Source: Bacteroidota bacterium (GTDB taxonomy: Bacteria > Bacteroidota > Bacteroidia > Palsa-965). Taken from it: a DNA stretch of 42,746 bases. The notes below the pieces were generated by a model. The model worked only from the letters and a program-made list of their open reading frames with translations, did not search any database and was not told the origin of the DNA. Location: contig PLYR01000118.1 in the NCBI GenBank assembly GCA_003153435.1, forward strand, positions 1 through 42,746. Direction: 5' to 3'. The position numbers and the translations under genes are program-made. Every line of letters starts with the position of its first letter. Positions within the stretch are counted from its first letter, which is position 1. Positions 1 through 8,645 of the stretch are shown here, piece by piece.

Positions 1-1199
1 TTCGTCAACCCATCGTTCGTTCCCAGCCACAGATTTCCTTCTTTATCACAAAGGGTAGACCAGATAATATTGTTGGAAATACCATCAGCCTGGTCAAGCA
101 GGATGAAGCGATCGCCCCGGTATTGATTGAGCCCGATGTCTGTTCCAATCCAAACATTGTTTTCCCGATCCTGAAATATTGCATTTACATTAAAGTAATT
201 AAGTCCTTGTTTGGTTCCGTAGGTTTTCATGATCGCTTTTCTCAGGGCTTCCATGCGGTTAGCGGATTTAAACGGAGATATTTTAGTGGCTCCTCCCGAA
301 ATGGTTCCCAGCCAGATATTATGCAAATTATCTTCATAGACCACATTCACGAAGTTGGCTGCCAGTCCCCGGGATGTAGAGAATGTCATTGTTTTACCAC
401 GAATGGAGGCCGAAGGTGATTTTTGGGAGAAATCAGCAGAGACCTGAATCATCATTGCACCTGCATCGGCTGTTCCAATCCACATTTCATTTCCATTTAC
501 ACAGGTGAGTCTGACAATCTTGTCGCTGATCAAACCATTGGAACTGTTCAAGAGACTGAATGAAGATTTAGAAAAATTTTCAAGTTTCGGATCGTAAATA
601 GTGATTCCCATATCTGTGGCTATCCATATATTTCCCAGGTGGTCTGTCACAACCTGGTAGATGTAGTCACTCACCAGACCATCCTTTTTAGAAAGGGCGA
701 ACATCTTGTTTTTCACCGGGTCATAAATAAAAACTCCGGAGCCTTCCGTTCCGATCCAGAAATAACCCTTAGCATCTTCCATGATGGTGGTTACGGTTTT
801 GAAACGGGTATAATCCTCGAGGTGCATATCTTCAAAAGCCTTGTTTTTGCTGTTGTACCTGGTCACCCCCCCGGCCCAATGCCCAAACCACAAATCACCA
901 TTTTTATCTTTGTAGGAGGAGGTTACCCAGTCTTCCGCCATCCCGTTCTTTTTGGAATAGGTAGAGAATGTTCGTCCATTATATCGTGTAAGGCCAGCAA
1001 GAGTACCAATCCAGAGATTACCTTCTCCGTCCTGGATGATGGTTTGAACGGTAGACTGTGAGAGACCTTGTTCTACGCCGTAGTTTATGAAACTGGTAGT
1101 CTGGGCCAGCGACTGAACCGAAAGAAAGACAAACAAAAAAAGCAGCTGGGGTAGCTTAAAAGCCCTGCTGGTTTTTCCGAAGATAGTTAGGTGCATCAT
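1..1199 (-). CDS. Secreted/periplasmic propeller sensor protein, 3' end outside window
   Basis: The frame starts at an ATG at 1199 (a second ATG follows directly) and stays open to the left edge, so only the N-terminal ~400 residues are present. A signal peptide (hydrophobic stretch ending near SLAQ) is followed by repeated blades of the form DGEGNLWIGT, DKNGDLWFGH and DKEGNLWLGTNDG, which is the two-component regulator propeller (Reg_prop) repeat. In Bacteroidota such propellers usually form the sensor part of proteins that continue into a Y_Y_Y domain, a membrane helix and a histidine kinase or a DNA-binding domain; which of these applies here cannot be seen. The start lies 3 nt after the stop of the coiled-coil gene at 1203-2525, so the two are almost certainly cotranscribed. 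Confidence 0.85.
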   Translation of the reverse strand, partial: MMHLTIFGKTSRAFKLPQLLFLFVFLSVQSLAQTTSFINYGVEQGLSQSTVQTIIQDGEGNLWIGTLAGLTRYNGRTFSTYSKKNGMAEDWVTSSYKDKNGDLWFGHWAGGVTRYNSKNKAFEDMHLEDYTRFKTVTTIMEDAKGYFWIGTEGSGVFIYDPVKNKMFALSKKDGLVSDYIYQVVTDHLGNIWIATDMGITIYDPKLENFSKSSFSLLNSSNGLISDKIVRLTCVNGNEMWIGTADAGAMMIQVSADFSQKSPSASIRGKTMTFSTSRGLAANFVNVVYEDNLHNIWLGTISGGATKISPFKSANRMEALRKAIMKTYGTKQGLNYFNVNAIFQDRENNVWIGTDIGLNQYRGDRFILLDQADGISNNIIWSTLCDKEGNLWLGTNDGLT

Positions 1200-1202
1200 T
1201 TT

Positions 1203-2525
1203 TTATTTCTTTATGTATTTGGCCAACTCTGCGGCATATGTTTTTTCATCGATTTCTTTTCCATCTTTGTAGTAATAGGTACTCCCCCAGATATAATTTT
1301 CCTTCTTATAATTCACCCTGAAATTTCCATTTGAAATGATAGTCATACGGATATCCGAAAGCATTCCTTCAGTCACAGATACAACAATATTGGGCACAGA
1401 CTCATGGGAGTAAGTGCTTGGGTCTTTAGCCGGAGAGCTTTCGATTCGGATTGTTCTCTCGGTTAGTGCTGCAGCTTCCACCAGCCTTTTTACCTGGGTT
1501 ACTTTTATCTGTTTATTAACGAGCGTATGTTCTTCCTTCTCTTTTTCCTTACGCCGGAGGGCTTCTGTCGCTCCTTTCAGCTCCGCACTCTGACGCATGC
1601 TCTGAATAACCGAGTTTGCTTCCGATTCATTTTTCATATTGTTAAACTTCTGAAGGTTTGCCTTTTTTTCACTTTCAGCAACCATCTTCAGCAGTTCATT
1701 TTCATAACGATTCTTAATTCCCCGGTTTTTCTTTTCAAGCAATGCTTTCTCCTGTCGTTCCTTTTCAAGTCTCATGGCATCAGTTTCCATGGTCTCCTCT
1801 TTCTTAGCCTGAAGTGCTTCTTCAGCCTTCCTCCGGCTCTCTTCATCTTTTGCTCTGGAGACAGCCTCTTCGAGGGCTTTCTCTTCTGCCGCAGCCTTAG
1901 CTTTCCTGGCTTCTTCCGCTAATGCAGACTCTCTTGCTTTTCTTTCCGCCTCTTCTTTTGCTTTTTGCTCAGCAGCAGCTATAAGAGCAGCTTGCTTCTT
2001 TGCCTCTTCAGCCGGATCAACCACAATTTTTTCCACAAATTTATATGTAGGGTCATCTTCGAACCCGTCTTTCCCGTTATAAACAAGTTTAACAAATGGC
2101 TGATCCTTATACAGTTCAGTATGAACTGTTTTGTTCCCAGGTTCGAAGAAAGGAATGTCAATCTTATAGGCCGGAAACATACTCATTTTATCGGGTGGAA
2201 CACGGAGATCCAGAATCATGAACATATCTACACATCCTGGGTAGGAGTAGTTCATCCGGTATTGGTGGCCCATATCAAGATCAAATTTGAAATTTCCTAG
2301 CCGCCCGGTAGTAATGGTTGTAAATGGTTTCCCATCCATGAGGATGGCAACGGTGGCTCCAGCCAAAGGTTTGTTATCCTTGGTTGTTTTGCCGATAAAA
2401 CGCATATCTCCCTGCGCTAAAAGGGAAGAGGTGGCAAAAAGAGAAAGAAACACAATAAGGAGAAAGGCCGTGAAACGATGGTTCACAGGGTTAGCATCAT
2501 CCGTTTTGGTAAGCAGGAAGTTCAT
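1203..2525 (-). CDS. Secreted coiled-coil protein with carboxypeptidase-regulatory-like N-terminus
   Basis: A protein of about 440 residues. The ATG at 2525 is preferred over the TTG directly before it. A hydrophobic signal segment ends around LLAQ. Next comes a beta-sandwich-like region (roughly residues 40-110, KPLAGATVAI and a GNFKFDL stretch) resembling carboxypeptidase regulatory domains. Residues ~170-340 are a long Ala/Glu/Lys/Arg-rich coiled coil (AEEARKAKAAAEEKALEEA type). A C-terminal domain of ~95 residues ends in Lys-rich KYIKK. I do not recognise a named family; similar secreted CRD plus coiled-coil proteins occur next to sensor genes in Bacteroidota. Its stop is 3 nt from the start of the propeller sensor, which suggests a shared envelope-sensing or signalling role (inference). 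Confidence 0.8.
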   Translation of the reverse strand: MNFLLTKTDDANPVNHRFTAFLLIVFLSLFATSSLLAQGDMRFIGKTTKDNKPLAGATVAILMDGKPFTTITTGRLGNFKFDLDMGHQYRMNYSYPGCVDMFMILDLRVPPDKMSMFPAYKIDIPFFEPGNKTVHTELYKDQPFVKLVYNGKDGFEDDPTYKFVEKIVVDPAEEAKKQAALIAAAEQKAKEEAERKARESALAEEARKAKAAAEEKALEEAVSRAKDEESRRKAEEALQAKKEETMETDAMRLEKERQEKALLEKKNRGIKNRYENELLKMVAESEKKANLQKFNNMKNESEANSVIQSMRQSAELKGATEALRRKEKEKEEHTLVNKQIKVTQVKRLVEAAALTERTIRIESSPAKDPSTYSHESVPNIVVSVTEGMLSDIRMTIISNGNFRVNYKKENYIWGSTYYYKDGKEIDEKTYAAELAKYIKK

Positions 2526-2682
2526 CAAATCTGTCGAAAGATAGAGAATATAGTTGAATTAGCCTCCCCGATTGGAGGCGTTTAGATGTTCCACCAACCT
2601 CCTGCAATTAATGTCATAACGCAGAAACCACAACGTTATATCCAAATGAAATCTTTGTACTTTTGAGGAAAGAGGGTAACCT

Positions 2683-3261
2683 ATGAAGTTTGATTTTCAA
2701 CAGATTATTACAGCCACAATGATCCTTTTTGCTGTGGTCGATGTAATTGGATCTCTTCCGGTATTGCTCGACCTGAAGCAGAAGGTCGGTATAATTGACT
2801 CCGGGAAAGTAACCCTTGCTTCCGGCGGAATTATGATTGGGTTCCTTTTTATTGGTGAACCTCTTCTCCATCTTATTGGGATTGATGTAAGATCATTCGC
2901 CATTGCCGGCTCCTTTATTATTTTTTTCCTGGCTCTCGAAATGATCCTTGGAATCCGTTTCTATAAAGACGACAGCGCCGCCACCGTTTCTATTGTTCCA
3001 ATTGCATTCCCTTTAATAGCCGGAACAGGAACGCTTACCACCTTACTTTCGATGCGGGCTGCCTTTGAAATGAGCAACCTAATCGTTGCTATTCTGATCA
3101 ATCTTGTTTTTGTGTATTTCGTACTTAAGAATATTTTTCGCATTGAAAAGATACTTGGACCGGGGGGGATAAATATTCTGCGTAAGGTTTTTGGCATCAT
3201 CCTGCTGGCCATTGCAGTCAAACTCTTTACAACCAATGCTGGAATAATTTTACCAAAGTAA
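2683..3261 (+). CDS. MarC family integral membrane protein
   Basis: 192 residues, the usual MarC/UPF0056 length of about 200. There are about six hydrophobic helices; the first carries the family-typical segment AVVDVIGSLPVLL, and a conserved IPLAFPLIAGTGT-like segment (here VPIAFPLIAGTGTL) lies near residue 105. The protein sits in the inner membrane. The founding member MarC was once linked to multiple antibiotic resistance but its transport role is unproven, so no substrate is assigned. A TACTTTTG element (2658-2665) lies 17 nt before the ATG. The stop is separated by one base from the start of the RNase HI gene, so the two genes should share a transcript. Confidence 0.9.
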   Translation: MKFDFQQIITATMILFAVVDVIGSLPVLLDLKQKVGIIDSGKVTLASGGIMIGFLFIGEPLLHLIGIDVRSFAIAGSFIIFFLALEMILGIRFYKDDSAATVSIVPIAFPLIAGTGTLTTLLSMRAAFEMSNLIVAILINLVFVYFVLKNIFRIEKILGPGGINILRKVFGIILLAIAVKLFTTNAGIILPK

Positions 3262-3262
3262 C

Positions 3263-3727
3263 ATGATCTCAATTTATACTGACGGAGCCGCCCGAGGAAA
3301 CCCAGGACCAGGAGGATATGGGATTGTTATGATTTCCGGGCCTCACCGTAAAGAGCTTTCCGAAGGCTTCCGGATGACCACAAACAACCGAATGGAATTG
3401 CTTAGTGTGATTATTGCTTTGGAAACATTAAAAAACCCAGGAAGTCTTGTAACGATTTATTCCGACAGTAAATATGTAGTAGACTCTGTTGAAAAAGGAT
3501 GGGTCTTTAACTGGGAGAAGAAGTACTTCAATGGCAAGAAGAATATCGATCTCTGGCAGCGTTTTCTCCGTATCTATCCTAAGCACAAAATTAAATTTCA
3601 CTGGGTCAAAGGCCATGCCAGCAATGCCGAGAACAACCGTTGTGATGAACTGGCTGTTGCTGCATCTTACGCAACTGCTCAGAGGATAGACTCGGGATAT
3701 GAAAATGAAGCGGCTAAACTTAAGTAG
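3263..3727 (+). CDS. rnhA: Ribonuclease HI
   Basis: 154 residues, typical for bacterial RNase HI, which cleaves the RNA strand of RNA-DNA hybrids (R-loops, Okazaki primers) in the cytoplasm. The catalytic set is complete: Asp7 in YTDGAARGNPGPGG, Glu45 in NNRMEL, Asp68 in YSDSKYVVDSV, His118 in WVKGHA and Asp128 in RCDELA. The Trp-rich basic protrusion (GWVFNWEKK near 79-87) is also present. It starts one base after the marC-like stop. The aat gene follows after 58 nt, giving a short plus-strand housekeeping cluster. Confidence 0.96.
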   Translation: MISIYTDGAARGNPGPGGYGIVMISGPHRKELSEGFRMTTNNRMELLSVIIALETLKNPGSLVTIYSDSKYVVDSVEKGWVFNWEKKYFNGKKNIDLWQRFLRIYPKHKIKFHWVKGHASNAENNRCDELAVAASYATAQRIDSGYENEAAKLK

Positions 3728-3785
3728 ACTGTTGCAGCTAAGCTCCTCTTTTGAAAAGCAATTGTAATTTCTTGAAATCCGATCC

Positions 3786-4412
3786 ATGGTCTTTAAACTC
3801 CAAAAAGAACTTATTTTCCCGGATCCTGAATTGGCAGAAGAGGACGGGCTGTTGGCGGTAGGAGGAGATCTGAGTACTGAACGATTAATGCTTGCTTACT
3901 CCAACAGTATTTTTCCCTGGCCTTCTGAAGGGCAACCCATCACCTGGTTCTCCCCTCCTGAACGGTTTGTTCTCTTCCCTGAAAAATTAAGGATATCATC
4001 CAGTATGAGTAAATTTCTGAAACACAAGTCCTTTGAAATGACTCTGAATAAAGCTTTTCCGGAAGTCATTGCTTCCTGTGCTGCCATGAAACGGGTGGGG
4101 CAACGGGGAACCTGGATCACCAAGGCAATGAAAGAGGCCTATATTAAACTCCATGAGGAAGGTCATGCTTGGTCAGTAGAAACCTGGTCGGAAGGTGTCT
4201 TAGTCGGGGGAATTTACGGGGTCCTTGTTGCGAATGTTTTTTGCGGAGAGAGTATGTTCAGTAAGAAAAATAATGCTTCCAAAGCGGCTTTAATACATCT
4301 TATACAAAACCACTCCTTCAGCCTTATCGATTGCCAGGTACATACAAACCACCTCGAAAGTCTTGGTGCTGAAATGATTTCAAGAGAGAAATACCGATCG
4401 TATTTAAGATGA
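3786..4412 (+). CDS. aat: Leucyl/phenylalanyl-tRNA-protein transferase
   Basis: 208 residues, matching the usual size of Aat, which adds Leu or Phe from charged tRNA to proteins with N-terminal Lys or Arg and so marks them for ClpS/ClpAP (N-degron pathway). The characteristic N-terminus is present: FPDPELAEEDGLLAVGGDL, followed by FPW and ITWFSPPER. The central RGTWIT segment, GGIYG and FCGESMFS also match the family, as does the late IDCQVHTNHLESLGA. It is the last gene of the plus-strand cluster and converges on the M1 peptidase with 38 nt between the stops. No hairpin terminator stood out in that gap. Confidence 0.95.
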   Translation: MVFKLQKELIFPDPELAEEDGLLAVGGDLSTERLMLAYSNSIFPWPSEGQPITWFSPPERFVLFPEKLRISSSMSKFLKHKSFEMTLNKAFPEVIASCAAMKRVGQRGTWITKAMKEAYIKLHEEGHAWSVETWSEGVLVGGIYGVLVANVFCGESMFSKKNNASKAALIHLIQNHSFSLIDCQVHTNHLESLGAEMISREKYRSYLR

Positions 4413-4450
4413 TTTCTTTCAACTCAGAATGAGGATTGGTACGTTCAGAT

Positions 4451-7096
4451 TTACTCTGCCCCTTCATCGCTCTTCTCTACATTCGCAATACTTGCATTTA
4501 TTTTGGTGCCGATCTCTTTGTACTTCGCCAGCTGATCCTCCAAAGGCTGGATTCCAGCCTGAGTTGTATTCGCTGTTTTCAAGTCTGCAATCTTCTTTTG
4601 GGTTTTTTCCTGAAGATCCTGATAATGGTTCAGCAGTTCTTTCAGGGAACTCATACCGTAATACCTTACATATTTATTAGCCGATCCTTTCAGAGACTCT
4701 TCCAGTATTGCAGTGCCCTGAAGTACAGTTTCATCTTTACAACGATTTTTCAGGAACGCACCCAGATTAAGCATAAAACCAATCTGTTCCCAGCTTTTGA
4801 ACTTTGGTGCCGCATTTCGGAAGAACTCCAGGTTTTCATCCGATCCATAGTTGGCATAAATGGAACAAACAGAACGAAGCACATGGGGATTTGTTTCATT
4901 GTTAAATGCCGCTGCTTCTTTCAGACCTTCTGCCGGATTGGCCTTGCCAATAGCTCCAAGGCTTTCTCCGATCACTCCGTACGACTGATCTTTAAGTGCG
5001 TTTTCATAAATCTGTACCAGGGTCACATCTTTAGGGAAATTTTTGGAGAGCATCTCTATTGCAGCACTTCGCACAAGAGCTTTTTCATCTTTTTCTGCCA
5101 GCCCCTTCAGCATCTGTTTCTCTGCATCGTTATTATCCATCTTTCCATCCAGATCCCTGACGGCTGTTTCTCTGATTTTCCAGTATTTATCCTGCAAGGC
5201 CTTTTCAAAGGTCTCTCTGGAGCCAGGGGCGTCAATAGCTTTATTCATTGCCTGTAATGCTTCAAGCCGGTCGAGATAAAGGGGACCATGGTTGTACATA
5301 AAAACCCATTCATCCTGGCTATGATTATCCTTTTTGGAACACAGAAGCATTTTTTCTGCGTCAACATTAACGAGATTTGGCTTCGTTTCTGAATCGAAAA
5401 TGAAATCTTCCGAAGCCTTGGTGATTATGATGTTTTTGTGCTCAACCTTCCCTCCTGCATAAATATCAACGATAAGAGGTAACCGGAAGAGCTGAGTTTT
5501 GGAGAAGTCCTGGGTCTGTGCAATGGAAACAGTTTCTTTCCGGGAGGCTGCATCATATGCATATTTAATATCCAGATCCGGTTTCCCCGGACTAAGAAAC
5601 CATTCGTTAAAAAACCAGTTGAGGTCTTCTCCGGTAACCTGTTCAAAGGCGAGACGAAGGTTGTGAATTTCAACCGAGTTGAATTTGTTGGTTTCGAGAT
5701 ACAGTTTGAGAGAGGCAAAAAAAGCATCGTCACCAACATATTTGCGGAGCATGTGCAGTACGGCGCCGCCTTTGTTGTAAGAGTGTCCGTCAAACATATC
5801 CTCTTTGTCATCATATTGAAAACGGATTAGGTTTACATCTTTACCCGATTTAAGTTCCCGCATATAACCCATCATGGATTCATATCCATGTTGATCTGCT
5901 GCTTCTCTTCCGTATTTATATTCCTCCCAGAGGTACTCACCATAAGTTGCGAACGATTCATTCAACGGCACATTCGACCAGGACTCACAGGTCACAAGGT
6001 CGCCGAACCATTGGTGGAATAGTTCATGCGAAATAACCGATTCATTATCGTGATCAAGCATCTCCCGGTCTGTCTGTTGAAGAAATTCTCCATGAAGAGT
6101 CGCACTGGTGTTCTCCATCGCTCCCGACACATAATCTCTCACTACGATTTGAGAATATTTAGGCCAGGCGTAGTCTACTCCTAGTTTCTTAGAAAAGAAG
6201 TCAATCATCTCAGGGGTGTTTCCAAAAATCATTTTTGCATACCGGGCGTATTCCGGCTCCACATAATAATTGACTTCCCGGTCTCTCCATTTATCTTTTA
6301 TAATCGAAAAATCACCCACTGCCATCATTACCAGGTAGGGTGCATGAGGCAGCTTCATATTCCAATAATCGGTACGGGTTCCGTCCGCATTCTCTGTGGA
6401 GGAGATCAGATCTCCATTAGAAAGCGTGACATATTTTTTAGGAACGGTCATAAAAATTTCATCAGACATACGCTGGTTTGTCCGGTCAATTGTTGGAAAC
6501 CAGGCTGAATTACTTTGTGTTTCCCCTTGAGTCCAGATCTGAATAGGTTTATTGGGGTCCTTGCCCAGCGGGTTAATGAAATAAAGACCTTTGTCTGAGT
6601 TTATGGCATTGCTGCCTCCTTTTTTGAGATCATTCGGCTTGGCCGTATAATCTATAAAGACCGTAAAATGTTGTTCTTTACGGTATTCCTTATCCAACTG
6701 AATGGTCAGTACGTCTCCAGCGTAGGTATAATTCAGCTTTTTGTGTTCATTTCCTTCGACCAGAGCCACTTCGTGGATTTCCATTCCCCGGGCATCGAGG
6801 ATCAGGGTATTTTGGGGATAAAAATGAGGATGCGCTGTAATCGTAGCTTTGCCGTAAAGCCAGGCCTTTTCATAGTCAAACCTAACATCCAGTTTGGTGT
6901 GTACCAAGTCATTATACCTTGTTGCGGAAGCCCTGTAAACGATTGGTTCCGGCACCTTTTGCTTAGGTCTGGAGGTATCGGCAGCAGCAACAGTAACGGG
7001 GGTTACAGGAGTTGTCTTACCTGATTTTTTTAAGGAGTTACAGGAGTTCAGCCAGAGGACTGAAGAAGCCAGAAGCAGGAGAATTCTCGTTTTCAC
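4451..7096 (-). CDS. M1 family aminopeptidase, predicted lipoprotein
   Basis: 881 residues. A lipoprotein signal ends in LNSC (Cys19), so the protein should be membrane-anchored in the envelope. The M1 core is complete: the substrate-binding GAMEN motif at residues 325-329 and the zinc site HELFH at 357-361, with the third ligand Glu380 in NESFATY, i.e. HExxHx18E. The C-terminal third (about 620-800) consists of helical HEAT-like repeats, as in other M1 peptidases with long C-terminal solenoids. The role is removal of N-terminal residues from peptides, probably for nutrition or turnover outside the cytoplasm. The start codon is GTG: there is no ATG between it and an in-frame stop 9 codons upstream, and the signal peptide begins right there. 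The gene appears to be transcribed alone. Confidence 0.94.
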   Translation of the reverse strand: MKTRILLLLASSVLWLNSCNSLKKSGKTTPVTPVTVAAADTSRPKQKVPEPIVYRASATRYNDLVHTKLDVRFDYEKAWLYGKATITAHPHFYPQNTLILDARGMEIHEVALVEGNEHKKLNYTYAGDVLTIQLDKEYRKEQHFTVFIDYTAKPNDLKKGGSNAINSDKGLYFINPLGKDPNKPIQIWTQGETQSNSAWFPTIDRTNQRMSDEIFMTVPKKYVTLSNGDLISSTENADGTRTDYWNMKLPHAPYLVMMAVGDFSIIKDKWRDREVNYYVEPEYARYAKMIFGNTPEMIDFFSKKLGVDYAWPKYSQIVVRDYVSGAMENTSATLHGEFLQQTDREMLDHDNESVISHELFHQWFGDLVTCESWSNVPLNESFATYGEYLWEEYKYGREAADQHGYESMMGYMRELKSGKDVNLIRFQYDDKEDMFDGHSYNKGGAVLHMLRKYVGDDAFFASLKLYLETNKFNSVEIHNLRLAFEQVTGEDLNWFFNEWFLSPGKPDLDIKYAYDAASRKETVSIAQTQDFSKTQLFRLPLIVDIYAGGKVEHKNIIITKASEDFIFDSETKPNLVNVDAEKMLLCSKKDNHSQDEWVFMYNHGPLYLDRLEALQAMNKAIDAPGSRETFEKALQDKYWKIRETAVRDLDGKMDNNDAEKQMLKGLAEKDEKALVRSAAIEMLSKNFPKDVTLVQIYENALKDQSYGVIGESLGAIGKANPAEGLKEAAAFNNETNPHVLRSVCSIYANYGSDENLEFFRNAAPKFKSWEQIGFMLNLGAFLKNRCKDETVLQGTAILEESLKGSANKYVRYYGMSSLKELLNHYQDLQEKTQKKIADLKTANTTQAGIQPLEDQLAKYKEIGTKINASIANVEKSDEGAE

Positions 7097-7248
7097 AGGA
7101 CAATAAATTAGGGCATGCCTTCAATGGCTGCAGGACTAAAGATGCAGAAAAACAAGAGAATAAAAAACACCGTATGGACGAGCGGTTGCCGGCAATTATT
7201 TACGGGATAAATTGATGATCAGTGCCGGGTATCTTCCTTACGAATAGT

Positions 7249-7256
7249 TATATTTG
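7249..7256 (+). promoter_or_regulatory. Bacteroidota-type -7 promoter element
   Basis: The sequence TATATTTG matches the TAnnTTTG -7 consensus of the Bacteroidota primary sigma factor exactly. It lies 22 nt before the ATG of the biotin carrier gene, within the 182-nt divergent gap to the M1 peptidase. No convincing TTG-type -33 box at 19-21 nt spacing is visible, so the call rests on the -7 element and position. Confidence 0.5.
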
Positions 7257-7278
7257 CAATCCAACCAAAAGGGAATAA

Positions 7279-7794
7279 ATGGGTTTATCAGAATATAAAG
7301 TCACCGTAAACGGGAAAAAAGAACATACCATCGTTCTGGAAGATGATTCTAAAGGCAGTATTGATAATGTCGCCTTTGAGCTTGATCAGATCCGGATTAA
7401 GGATGGGAGTTTCCATGTGCTCCGGAACAACCGCTCTTATTCGGTGGAAGTTCTGAAAGCCGATGCGGAAACCAAAAGTTTCTTGCTTACTGTGAACGGA
7501 ACCAAATACAATCTCCAGGTAAAAGACAAATACGATGTGCTGCTTCACAGCTTGGGCCTTGACAACCTTAACCAGAAGAAAGTGAATGACCTCAAAGCTC
7601 CAATGCCAGGTCTTGTACTCTCTTTAACCGTGTCAGAGGGTGCTGAAGTTAAAAAAGGTGACCCCTTGCTTGTGCTCGAAGCCATGAAGATGGAAAATAT
7701 TCTTAAATCCCCCGCTGATCTCGTGATCAAAAAAATACTTGCTAAAAAAGGGCTGGCCGTAGAAAAAAACCAGGTACTCATTCAATTTCATTAA
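7279..7794 (+). CDS. Biotin carboxyl carrier protein / biotin-lipoyl attachment protein
   Basis: 171 residues. The C-terminal ~70 residues are a biotinyl domain, with the biotinylation motif EAMKMEN (Lys137) and the preceding LKAPMPGLVLSLTVSEGAEVKKGDPLLVLE typical of acyl-CoA or pyruvate/oxaloacetate carboxylase carriers. The first ~95 residues (YKVTVNGKKEHTIVLED and so on) form a beta-rich N-terminal part seen in stand-alone biotin carriers of Bacteroidota, which usually sit with propionyl- or methylmalonyl-CoA carboxylase subunits. Here no carboxylase subunit is adjacent, so the partner enzyme is encoded elsewhere. A good -7 element lies upstream, and the superoxide dismutase gene follows after 22 nt. 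Confidence 0.88.
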   Translation: MGLSEYKVTVNGKKEHTIVLEDDSKGSIDNVAFELDQIRIKDGSFHVLRNNRSYSVEVLKADAETKSFLLTVNGTKYNLQVKDKYDVLLHSLGLDNLNQKKVNDLKAPMPGLVLSLTVSEGAEVKKGDPLLVLEAMKMENILKSPADLVIKKILAKKGLAVEKNQVLIQFH

Positions 7795-7816
7795 TCCATT
7801 TAATCAAAAAATTCAA

Positions 7817-8590
7817 ATGAGCGAAGAAAACAATAATATGGAGAGACGGGAATTTCTCAGGAAAAGTGCGGTCTTAGGTTTAGGAGGACTTGCATTATCC
7901 AGTCTCCCGGGTATAATCACAGATGCCAGTGCAGCATCCATTGGCGCGGGAGATTACTTTACACTTCCTGCTTTACCTTACGCTTATGATGCTCTGGAGC
8001 CATTCATTGACAAGATGACCATGGAGATTCATCATACCAAACATCACCAGGCCTATATCACTAACTTGAATAAAGCACTTGCCAATGATAAAGCTGCCCC
8101 GACCGATATTACGGAGTTATGCAGAACTATCCATGATGGTAATTTTGCGCTTCGGAATAACGGAGGTGGTCATTTCAACCATAGCTTCTTTTGGAAACTC
8201 CTCAAACCACCTGTTGGGAAAGACCCCTTGCAGGCATGCCCACCCCCTCCTGCAGGAAAACTTTCGGAGGCGATTGTCAGCACTTTTGGAACCGTAGATG
8301 CTTTCAAACTTAAATTTGAAGACAGGGCTAAAAGTGTATTCGGTTCAGGTTGGTGCTGGCTAATTGTTAACGATGTATACAAGCTGGAAATAACTACTTC
8401 CTCTAATCAGGACAATCCACTCATGCTTTTCTCCCCGAGCAAGGGAGTTCCGGTACTTGCACTGGATGTATGGGAACATGCATATTATCTTAAACATCAA
8501 AATCTTCGCATGGATTATGTGAAAGACTGGTGGCAAGTGGTTAACTGGGAGGAAGCTGAAAAACTCTATGTGGCAGGGAAACAAAAATAA
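7817..8590 (+). CDS. Superoxide dismutase (Mn/Fe family) with Tat signal peptide
   Basis: 257 residues; the enzyme part starts near residue 48 (FTLPALPYAYDALEP). Metal ligands are visible: His72 in MEIHHTKHH, a His in HFNHSFFW, and Asp and His in DVWEHAYY. The GGH before FNHS and the NQDNPLM segment are Mn-type signatures rather than Fe-type, so Mn or cambialistic use is expected. Unusually, the protein begins with a twin-arginine signal (MERREFLRKSAV, then a hydrophobic stretch and AxA-like site near DASAAS), so the folded, metal-loaded enzyme is predicted to leave the cytoplasm. The start could be Met1 or Met8; both keep the Arg pair. It lies between the biotin carrier gene (22 nt) and lpxD (55 nt). 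Confidence 0.94.
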   Translation: MSEENNNMERREFLRKSAVLGLGGLALSSLPGIITDASAASIGAGDYFTLPALPYAYDALEPFIDKMTMEIHHTKHHQAYITNLNKALANDKAAPTDITELCRTIHDGNFALRNNGGGHFNHSFFWKLLKPPVGKDPLQACPPPPAGKLSEAIVSTFGTVDAFKLKFEDRAKSVFGSGWCWLIVNDVYKLEITTSSNQDNPLMLFSPSKGVPVLALDVWEHAYYLKHQNLRMDYVKDWWQVVNWEEAEKLYVAGKQK

Positions 8591-8645
8591 TCTTAAATTA
8601 GAAGCCTAAACCCCCTCTTTCACATCAATATAAAGTGCATTAAGG

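Noticed and set aside
639-1061. 140-codon plus-strand frame
   Set aside because: It is antisense to clear Reg_prop propeller blades of the minus-strand sensor gene.
1527-1922. 131-codon Phe/Leu-rich plus-strand frame that looks membrane-like
   Set aside because: It is the reverse of the Glu/Lys-rich coiled coil; the hydrophobic look is a complement artefact (GAA/AAG read as TTC/CTT).
2536-2543. TATCTTTC on the minus strand as promoter for the coiled-coil gene
   Set aside because: It would leave a leader of only a few bases before the ATG at 2525 and has no -33 partner.
4436-5257. 273-codon open frame on the plus strand
   Set aside because: It lies wholly opposite the M1 aminopeptidase, whose HEAT-like C-terminal region is well formed; the antisense frame has a Cys/Phe-rich, non-protein-like composition.
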